64,000 nt of DNA, taken from NCBI GenBank assembly GCA_017521825.1, contig JAFXBK010000083.1, positions 20,938 to 84,937 on the forward strand, given 5' to 3'. Positions 57,924 through 64,000 of this stretch are shown one piece after another. The notes below the pieces were generated by a model. That model did no database searches. It saw nothing but the letters and a program-made list of their open reading frames with translations, and was not told the DNA's origin. Made by a program: the position numbers and the translations under genes. The number at the start of each line of letters is the position of its first letter. Position 1 is the stretch's first letter. Source of the stretch: Oscillospiraceae bacterium. GTDB taxonomy: Bacteria > Bacillota > Clostridia > Oscillospirales > Ruminococcaceae.

Positions 57924-57952
57924 ATTATAACGGTGTACCGTTATAATGTCAA
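57924..57952 (-). promoter_or_regulatory. Promoter with operator of the HTH-nucleotidyltransferase module
   Basis: On the minus strand TTGACA (57952-57947), 17 bases, TATAAT (57929-57924). The spacer holds CGGTACACCG one base from the -10 box. The wider dyad is ATTATAACGG-TGTA-CCGTTATAAT. The layout is the same as at 4490-4519. Confidence 0.82.
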
Positions 57953-58129
57953 TAATATTATATTGCCCAAGTAATCAAGGTAAGTATCATTTTTAATTAA
58001 AAACAGTTTTTAAATCATATAAACCATACTATTGGTATAAAAATAATTTTACTATTATTATGGTTAGTGTGTTCATTTTTGTTTTGCACCGTGCTAAAAT
58101 AGTGTTGTAAACAAAGCGAGGTGCTGAAA

Positions 58130-59251
58130 ATGATAATAAAACTGTCCGAAAACATAAAAACGTTCCGTAAAGAAAGAAAAATGACTCAAGAACAATTAGC
58201 AGAAGCCCTTGGAGTAACCGCTGGTGCGGTGTATAAATGGGAACGAGATCTCTCCACTCCGGATATTGTTCTTATCATGGAACTTGCAGATTTGTTTGGA
58301 GTTTCTGTTGACATTCTTCTTGGTTACGAATGGAAAAACGGTGACGCCGGATCTGCTCTTGATGAAATAAAGAGGCTATCTGAAAAAAGAGATTATTCCG
58401 AAGCATCTTCAAAAGCTGAAAAAGCCATTAAAAAATATCCGAACAATTTTGATATTATTTATCAGAGCGCACTTATGTATCTTTCAAAAGGCGAAAGCAA
58501 CCATGACGAAAAGGCATATTCACGGGCGATTGAACTTTTTGAACATGCGTGTGAACTGATTTCTCAAAACACCGATGCAAGTATCAGTGAAACTTCCATT
58601 CGCACTCAAATTGCAAAAACTTACCTCTGGCTTGGAAATCATGAAAAAGCTCTTGATCTTTTGAAAAAACATAACGTCTGCGGAATAAACAATGCTTTTA
58701 TAGGTATGATCCTTGCGGATTTCCTGCACGATAATACAGAGTCCGAAAAATATCTCGAAAAAGCGGTAAGCTCCTGCCTTTCCGATCTTGATTACGCAAT
58801 GATAGGTTATGCAAATGTGTTTTTTAAAAACAAAGATTATGATACAACTTTGGATTGTATCCGCTGGTTGAGAAACGCTTTTCGCGGAATCCAGCCGGAG
58901 GAAAAACTATGCTATTTTGATAAATACGACTGTGTTCTTCTTGAAACAATGGCAGAAGTTTATTGCTTTAAGATTCAGCCGGAAAACGCAAGAAAGTATC
59001 TTCGAATGGCGCTTGAAAAAGCAAAAAAATACGATAAACATATAAACGAAATCAAGGGAGTGGAGCTTTATGACAGAATGCACCTTGATTTTCAGCCGGC
59101 TTATGATATTTACGGTGAAACAGCACTTGATTGCCTTAAACGAAGAATAAGCTATGGCGAAAGGCTTGAGGAAGATGATGAAGATATTCCGTATATGCTT
59201 GAAATCTGGCGCGAAGAGTTTAAGGAGGTGTTCCCGAATGAGCAATTATAA
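58130..59251 (+). CDS. XRE-HTH regulator with TPR-like C-terminal domain
   Basis: A 373-residue protein. Residues 1-65 form a Cro/C1 helix-turn-helix (MTQEQLAEALGVTAGAVYKW). The remainder is a chain of helical hairpins that look like TPR repeats (for example KAEKAIKKYPNNFDIIYQSALM and IAKTYLWLGNHEKALDLLKK). Such HTH-TPR proteins in Firmicutes often sense a small peptide. ATG 58130 follows GCGAGGTG. It overlaps the ABC transporter gene by 14 bases, so the regulator and transporter are one unit. The transporter may export a signal or protect the cell; this is inference. Confidence 0.82.
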   Translation: MIIKLSENIKTFRKERKMTQEQLAEALGVTAGAVYKWERDLSTPDIVLIMELADLFGVSVDILLGYEWKNGDAGSALDEIKRLSEKRDYSEASSKAEKAIKKYPNNFDIIYQSALMYLSKGESNHDEKAYSRAIELFEHACELISQNTDASISETSIRTQIAKTYLWLGNHEKALDLLKKHNVCGINNAFIGMILADFLHDNTESEKYLEKAVSSCLSDLDYAMIGYANVFFKNKDYDTTLDCIRWLRNAFRGIQPEEKLCYFDKYDCVLLETMAEVYCFKIQPENARKYLRMALEKAKKYDKHINEIKGVELYDRMHLDFQPAYDIYGETALDCLKRRISYGERLEEDDEDIPYMLEIWREEFKEVFPNEQL

Positions 59252-60839
59252 ATCTGTCATTAAAAAGAATTTTTGGAGTATTTCTGGAGTTTTGATTCTA
59301 AATATAATTGCTTCTCTCGCAATGGTTTTTGCAGGCTATTCCCTTTCTTTTCTTGTCACCGCCTATGAATATGAAGGTGACAAAATAAAGGCTCTTACCA
59401 TTACTTTTTTAATTGAGCTGATAATCTGGATAACCGCAATGGGAATATACTATATTACGTGTATTTCTCAAGCAAAGCTTCAGCAAAAAATCAAAAATGA
59501 CCTTCGCAGAATTATAGGAGAAAAGATCTCCACTTTGGATTACGGAGAATTTGTCGGAAAAGATAGCGGAAACTACGTTTCATGGCTTACCAATGATGCA
59601 GAGCAGATTTATAGTCAGTCTTTCTCGTCCCTTTTTTCAGCAGTGGAGAATTTGTCTGCGGCAGTTTTTTCATTGGGGGCATTATTTTTGCTCAGCTGGG
59701 AAATAGGTGTAGCCGCTATTATTCTTCTTGTTTTGATTTCCGTTTTGCCGCAGCTTGCAAACAAAAAACTGCAAAAAGCAAACGAAGCTCGGTCAAAGGC
59801 ACTTGAAACTGGAACAGAAAACTATAAAGATGTCATCATGGGCAGTTCGGTTTTCTTCCTTTCAAATTTAAAAGAAAGAATTGTTGAAAGAATTCTATAT
59901 GCATCAGAAAAATCAGAAAAGGTCTGCTTTCGTTACAATATAACCAACGCAACCGTCAGATCTTTTGTTATGTCAGTCAGTATGATTGGACAGATAGTGC
60001 TGCTTTTTGTAACTCTTCTTGCAGTTGTAGCAGGTTCCACAGCAACCGGTGCAGTGCTTTCCGTCGGTAACCTTTCCGGAAGTTTCTTTAACGGGGCAGG
60101 AGATATGGTTCAGGCATTTATGACCATTCGTGCTTCAAAACCGCTTTGGAAAAAATTTGAAAAAGGTGATACAAAATCCGCAAAAGAAAAAGTCAATATC
60201 AAAGGAATCCCATTCATCAGCATTGAAAATCTTTCTTTCAGTTATGGTGAACGTAATGTTTTTAAAGATATAAACTATACTTTTTCTGCAGGAAAAAAAT
60301 ATGCTCTTCTCGGCGAAAGCGGTTCCGGAAAAACTACTCTTGTGAAAACAATTCTCGGGCTGCTTCCGGAATACAGCGGTAATATTCTTTACGGAGATAT
60401 TGAACAGCGCGGTGTAAACCTTGAAAGCCTTTATAATAAAGTTGCTTATGTTGACCAACAGGTATATCTTTTCCAGGATACTCTGCGTTTCAATATTACC
60501 CTTGGCAAAGATTACAGTGATGATAAAATTGTCGCAGTGCTTAAAAAATGCAAACTCGATGAATTTGTTGCTTCTCTTCCAGACGGACTTGATACCATAA
60601 TTATGGAAAATGGTAAAAATCTTTCCGGAGGCCAGCGTCAGCGAATCTCCCTAGCAAGAAGTCTTATCAGAGAAGTTGAGTATGTTATTATGGACGAAGG
60701 AACGTCCGCACTTGACGAAGCTAATGCTTTGGATATTGAATCCGCATTACTTGATGATAAAAATCTTGGAGTGATTATTATTACTCACAACTTAAGGGAA
60801 TCCATAAAAAACAAATTGTCTGCAACATATTCATTATAA
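59238..60839 (+). CDS. ABC half-transporter (exporter type)
   Basis: A 533-residue permease-ATPase fusion. Six membrane segments lie in residues 1-310. The ATPase has Walker A GESGSGKTTL (about residue 359), signature LSGGQRQRISLARSL and Walker B VIMDEGTSALD with the catalytic Glu. The Q-loop (VAYVDQQVYLF) is present. All sites are intact, so a homodimer is likely. ATG 59238 follows AAGGAGGTG. There is no peptidase C39 domain. Its partner gene is the HTH-TPR regulator; no precursor peptide gene was recognised nearby. Confidence 0.85.
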   Translation: MSNYKSVIKKNFWSISGVLILNIIASLAMVFAGYSLSFLVTAYEYEGDKIKALTITFLIELIIWITAMGIYYITCISQAKLQQKIKNDLRRIIGEKISTLDYGEFVGKDSGNYVSWLTNDAEQIYSQSFSSLFSAVENLSAAVFSLGALFLLSWEIGVAAIILLVLISVLPQLANKKLQKANEARSKALETGTENYKDVIMGSSVFFLSNLKERIVERILYASEKSEKVCFRYNITNATVRSFVMSVSMIGQIVLLFVTLLAVVAGSTATGAVLSVGNLSGSFFNGAGDMVQAFMTIRASKPLWKKFEKGDTKSAKEKVNIKGIPFISIENLSFSYGERNVFKDINYTFSAGKKYALLGESGSGKTTLVKTILGLLPEYSGNILYGDIEQRGVNLESLYNKVAYVDQQVYLFQDTLRFNITLGKDYSDDKIVAVLKKCKLDEFVASLPDGLDTIIMENGKNLSGGQRQRISLARSLIREVEYVIMDEGTSALDEANALDIESALLDDKNLGVIIITHNLRESIKNKLSATYSL

Positions 60840-60860
60840 ACAGCGGTTAAACAAAATTTC

Positions 60861-60892
60861 AAAAATGCACGCATTTTCATGCGTGCATTTTT
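60861..60892. terminator. Terminator between the ABC gene and tnpV
   Basis: AAAAATGCACGCA, loop TTTTCA, TGCGTGCATTTTT; serves both converging genes. Confidence 0.92.
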
Positions 60893-61267
60893 TTATTTAA
60901 ATAGCACTTCATTATAAACAATTTCTTCCGCCCGATTCCTGATATTATTCATTCTTCCGACCCATTCCATTTGATTTTGCTCTTTGAGCATCTCATTTAC
61001 GCCTTCCTGCTCAGCAAATTTTTTTATCAAATCATTGAGCATGGTTTGAGCACGGGCATCAACCTCTGCGAGATGAGCGTTGAGCACGCCGCTTGTGAGA
61101 AGATTTGTGTATAGGACTTTGCGGTATTTTTTAATAAAACGCAGATAACGCTGACCCCAAATTCCGATCTCATGTTCTTCTTCAGCCGGTAAAAGGTCGG
61201 GGAGATAATAATCTCCCCGCAGCGTATAGCTTATCCCGGTTTTCTCATTTATATAATGCTCTTTCAT
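60893..61267 (-). CDS. tnpV: Transposon-encoded protein TnpV (second copy)
   Basis: A 124-residue TnpV protein, closely similar to the copy at 1819-2196: GISYTLRGDYYLPDLLP, IGIWGQRYLRFIKKYRKVLY, EQEGVNEMLKEQNQMEW and NNIRNRAEEIV. Its ATG overlaps the stop of the MobV relaxase gene (ATGA), so it is translated with it. The two copies differ in many positions and are therefore relatives from different elements, not a recent duplication. Confidence 0.88.
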   Translation of the reverse strand: MKEHYINEKTGISYTLRGDYYLPDLLPAEEEHEIGIWGQRYLRFIKKYRKVLYTNLLTSGVLNAHLAEVDARAQTMLNDLIKKFAEQEGVNEMLKEQNQMEWVGRMNNIRNRAEEIVYNEVLFK

Positions 61268-62499
61268 CTTTCATAATCTCCTTTCTTTTTGTTTCGTTTA
61301 AGCTGTTCATGTTTAACTTCCTGCTGAGGTGGTTTCTTCGGTCCAACAGTTATCTCCCATTGGGAAGGTTTATCCTCCTCAGCTTTTTGAACAGCCTTTT
61401 CCGGCGGTTTTATGATTTCTTCGATAAATTTCATTACTTTCTTCGGTGCGATTTTCAAAGCTTCAAGGAACGGTTTGCATTTCTTTTTCAGCTCGTTAAG
61501 TTCGTCCTCCAGGAATGAAATCTTATCGTTTTTCTGTTCAATAACGGATTTTTGCTTCGCGATTTCATACCGATTCGCAATACCTTCTTTTGCAAGAGTG
61601 GTGAGCTTTTCATAATCCTCGGCAGACATTTGGATTTTGCCGAGGATATTTTTCTTTCCGATTTCATCAATCTGCTCCGTTTCTATTTGTACGGGCCTTA
61701 TTTCCGCAAGAGCTTTTTCCGCTTTCTGGGCTTCGTATTCTGCTTCAAGAAGTCTGCGTTTATCTTTTTCAATTTGATATTGCAGAGAAGAAAGATGTTC
61801 CGCCGTACTTCCTTTTTCGCCGCGTTCAAAGTTGCGGAATCCTGCGTTCTGCATATATTCCCAAAATTTATCCTGCAAGATGGAATAGGAATAGTTGTAA
61901 TAGGTTTTCCCGTTTTCATCAGTAACTTTTTCGGAATACCATTTTTTTGAATGGCTTACCTGCATTTCTATTCTCTTGACCTTGCCTACCAGGGATTTAT
62001 CTTTGCAGCGTTTTGTCCAGCGCACTTCCTTTTCCACAACCGGCAGCGCCATAACGTGCATGTGATAATGATAGTAGGTGTTAAATTCATCGGAAAGACC
62101 GAGGTTTACCTCGTCGGCATGCATAACCGCGGAAAGGATATATTCGCTTCCGTAAAGTTCTTCCGCAAAATGGAAAGCTTCTTCATAGAATTTCTTTGCG
62201 AATTCATAACCGCCGTTCTGGTAAAAATACTGTGTATTTACATCGAAGATAAGCTCATCAAAAATCGGAGAATCTTTTTTGATATTCCATAATGATGCTT
62301 TACCTTCTTTTATCATTTCATTAAGCTTTTCGGTATAGGTCATATCGCAGGATTTGAAATGTATGTTGTTTTCTGTCTGCGAAAGATCCACGTTCATGTT
62401 TGAATAATTTTCATTTTTTCTCTCAATGTGGCGTTCGAATTTCTCAACGTTCTGCCGTGTTCTTTTTTCAACTCGGACCACACTGAAGTTTACGCTCAT
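61264..62499 (-). CDS. MobV-type relaxase (Mob/Pre family)
   Basis: A 411-residue relaxase of the plasmid recombination enzyme family, which nicks a site just upstream of its own gene. The N-terminus MSVNFSVVRVEKRTRQNVEKF is typical. HADEVNLGLSDEFNTYYHYH followed by MHVMALPVV holds the histidines of the metal site. The last 180 residues are coiled coil with a proline-rich end. ATG 62499 is preferred with AAGGGAG before it. The hairpins at 62534-62632 are probably its oriT. Confidence 0.88.
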   Translation of the reverse strand: MSVNFSVVRVEKRTRQNVEKFERHIERKNENYSNMNVDLSQTENNIHFKSCDMTYTEKLNEMIKEGKASLWNIKKDSPIFDELIFDVNTQYFYQNGGYEFAKKFYEEAFHFAEELYGSEYILSAVMHADEVNLGLSDEFNTYYHYHMHVMALPVVEKEVRWTKRCKDKSLVGKVKRIEMQVSHSKKWYSEKVTDENGKTYYNYSYSILQDKFWEYMQNAGFRNFERGEKGSTAEHLSSLQYQIEKDKRRLLEAEYEAQKAEKALAEIRPVQIETEQIDEIGKKNILGKIQMSAEDYEKLTTLAKEGIANRYEIAKQKSVIEQKNDKISFLEDELNELKKKCKPFLEALKIAPKKVMKFIEEIIKPPEKAVQKAEEDKPSQWEITVGPKKPPQQEVKHEQLKRNKKKGDYER

Positions 62500-62533
62500 G
62501 GCAAGCACTCCCTTCGTCGAATCATCGTTTTTC

Positions 62534-62632
62534 GTTACGCAACTTTTTCAAAGTGCGTAACCCACTATGACACTTTCGGTTATCCGAAAGATGTCAGTGG
62601 GCTCTCCGAGGGGGATACAGGGCGCTGCCCTG
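62534..62632 (-). other. Nested hairpins upstream of mobV, candidate oriT
   Basis: GTTACGCA/TGCGTAAC (62534-62561) is followed by a nested dyad CCCACT..GACA-CTTTCGG-TTAT-CCGAAAG.TGTC-AGTGGG (62561-62601) and CAGGGC-GCT-GCCCTG (62618-62632). MobV origins usually lie directly before the relaxase gene as inverted repeats. The rest of the 62633-62796 gap has GC-rich hairpins (GCCCTTT-GA-AAAGGGC) and no gene. Confidence 0.6.
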
Positions 62633-62796
62633 CTTACTGCGGTAAGCCACCCGGCAGAGCTGCCCTTTGAAAAGGGCACCCTGCACCCCGCCTAAACTTT
62701 GAGCTACCGGCTGAAAAGAATCAGCCGTGTCGATGAGTGACGATGGTGACGGTCTTTTCTCGGGCGGTAATTCATCGTCACCACCGTCACGGACCG

Positions 62797-63927
62797 TCAC
62801 GCAGTCGTTTCCTGAAGGACCAGTTTTATGGTTCTACCGTCATGACTGCGCTTGCTTTCATAATAAATTCCATAATCTTTTAATAATCTTCCGGCGTTCA
62901 CATTCAGCTTCCGTGACAAATGGTTCGGTAGCATCTGAACGCCCAGGGTATTCGCAAGTTCCGTAGAAGTTCCTGTCCAGGTTGGATTTTCGGTTGTTAT
63001 AAACTGAGAAATCTGCTCCAGCAAAGGTTCCGGAAATTCTTTCCAGAGTTCTGTTTCAGTCCGGTCAAACTCCCATAAAAGTGTTTTTTCATTACGTTCA
63101 AGATAGATTGTCTGTTCCGGCTGATCTCTTCCGGTAACATCAAGGGTTGCTCTGTTATCTGTGCGTTTTTCCTTGCTGAAAACAAATGCACCGTCTGCCG
63201 CTCCGAGCAGACCGTTGGTTCCGGAAATCATATCGAACTTATCTTCCGACGGAAGCTTCCGCACATGGTGAACCGTAACAATGCAAACTCCGAATTCATC
63301 GGAGATTTTCTTTGCATTTGCTATAAGTTCATAGTCCTTTGCGTAGCTGACCTGGGTTTCCGCTTCTCGAACTTTCTGCAAAGTATCGATGATTATAAGG
63401 GTTACATCCGGATGTTTTTTGATGAACCCTCTCAGCTGATCTTCAAGTTCCTTCCCGAAAACTCCTGCGGAAACCGAAAGATAAAAATCGTCGGAACTTT
63501 CTTCTCCGAACATTCTGTAAAGCCTTTGCTGAAGCCTTGGATAGGTATCCTCGAGAGCAAGATAGAGAACCGAACCTTTTGCCACATTCATATTCCAAAG
63601 GTTTTTCCCCGTGCTCACGTGATAACCAAGCTGGAGCATCAGAAAACTTTTGCCGAGCTTTGATGCTCCGGCTATGATATAGGTTCCGGGATAAAGCAGA
63701 CCGTCGATAATCGGCGGTCTGCTCAAATAAACGTTCTCATAAAGCTCGCTCATGGTAACTGTGCTTAAGGGCTGGAAGAGGTCCTCATTTAAAGGTTCCT
63801 CTTCCAAAAGTTCCACGGTCTTGCCAAAATCATTAAAATCGTTTATACTGTAATTGCAATCTTGCGATGGCTGTTCCGTATCTGCGCCAACAGATACATT
63901 TGGAACAGTCATTATTTTTTTGTCCAA
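62797..63927 (-). CDS. RepA-like AAA (RecA-fold) ATPase
   Basis: A 376-residue ATPase of the AAA_25/RepA helicase type. Walker A is IIAGASKLGKSFLML (about residues 83-97), Walker B VTLIIIDTLQKV (about 175-186), and VTVHHVRK is the sensor motif. The C-terminal 90 residues look like a winged helix (GTSTELANTLGVQMLPNHLS). Such proteins unwind DNA at plasmid and mobile-element origins. It starts with TTG behind GGTGAGG. Upstream to 64000 only about 70 bases are left, which may include the end of another minus-strand gene. It lies just before the MobV oriT region, giving a replication-mobilization block. Confidence 0.85.
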   Translation of the reverse strand: MDKKIMTVPNVSVGADTEQPSQDCNYSINDFNDFGKTVELLEEEPLNEDLFQPLSTVTMSELYENVYLSRPPIIDGLLYPGTYIIAGASKLGKSFLMLQLGYHVSTGKNLWNMNVAKGSVLYLALEDTYPRLQQRLYRMFGEESSDDFYLSVSAGVFGKELEDQLRGFIKKHPDVTLIIIDTLQKVREAETQVSYAKDYELIANAKKISDEFGVCIVTVHHVRKLPSEDKFDMISGTNGLLGAADGAFVFSKEKRTDNRATLDVTGRDQPEQTIYLERNEKTLLWEFDRTETELWKEFPEPLLEQISQFITTENPTWTGTSTELANTLGVQMLPNHLSRKLNVNAGRLLKDYGIYYESKRSHDGRTIKLVLQETTA

Positions 63928-64000
63928 TTTACCTCACCTTCTTTTGGAAATTCATCATTACAGATGCATTTTCCTTCGAAGCCGGGTTCTGATAAATTTC

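Noticed and set aside
1..64000. tRNA, rRNA or CRISPR array
   Set aside because: No GTTCRA-type T-arm with a matching acceptor stem, no rRNA signature, and no regularly spaced 25-40 bp repeat with unique spacers were seen by eye. The 2322-2811 array is not CRISPR because repeat units are structural and imperfect.

Overview
The window looks like the chromosome of a spore-forming, low-GC Gram-positive bacterium of the class Clostridia, probably Oscillospiraceae-like. Supporting signs are strong AGGAGG-type ribosome sites, many TTG and GTG starts, a PyrR-type attenuator ahead of a complete Gram-positive pyr operon (pyrK plus class 1B pyrD), a recognisable 3' part of the sporulation gene spoVT, and clostridial mobile-element genes (TnpV, MobV, large serine recombinase). 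Taxonomy is inferred from gene content only.

Positions 1-10736 are the right part of a mobilizable, plasmid-like integrated element. In order it holds the end of an SMC-like ATPase gene, two small genes, tnpV, a 490-bp non-coding array of hairpin plus TAWAAT modules, an actin-like ParM/ParR pair, an HTH plus HipA-like kinase module, an oriT-like hairpin region, a MobC-like protein, a MOBP relaxase, a ParB-like protein and a large serine recombinase. The recombinase reading frame runs without a stop into codons 31 onward of spoVT (10737-11189), so the element appears to be integrated inside spoVT. The 5' end of spoVT is not in the window.

Positions 11190 to about 48800 are ordinary host chromosome: a MarR-controlled heterodimeric ABC exporter; the pyr operon pyrC-carB-pyrK-pyrD-pyrF-pyrE-pyrB, in which PyrB carries a fused PyrI-type zinc domain; a GT4 glycosyltransferase; a DHHW lipoprotein; a Nudix hydrolase; an F420-ligase-like protein; DegV; MalQ; a cardiolipin synthase; AzlCD; a sugar-utilization cluster (GPH transporter, GH36, GH1 and a divergent GH13); NagB; a short trigger-factor-like protein; and an M20 amidohydrolase. 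Most units end in clear intrinsic terminators.

From about 48801 to the end lies a second accessory region with different, more A+T-rich composition. Its left edge has a 12-bp motif identical to the typical guaA 3' end (GAGTGGGAATAA, minus strand) followed by a terminator, which suggests an island integrated at the guaA 3' end with guaA beyond the right edge. It carries a defence cluster: a SMEK-NACHT STAND protein, a DUF3800 protein, and a BcgI-like restriction-modification pair with a ribbon-helix-helix controller and a 40-bp operator palindrome. Then come an HTH plus nucleotidyltransferase module, an HTH-TPR regulator with an ABC half-transporter, and a mobilization block (TnpV, MobV relaxase, oriT-like hairpins, RepA-like ATPase). 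The HTH repressors of the two accessory regions share the same fold and the same promoter-operator layout.
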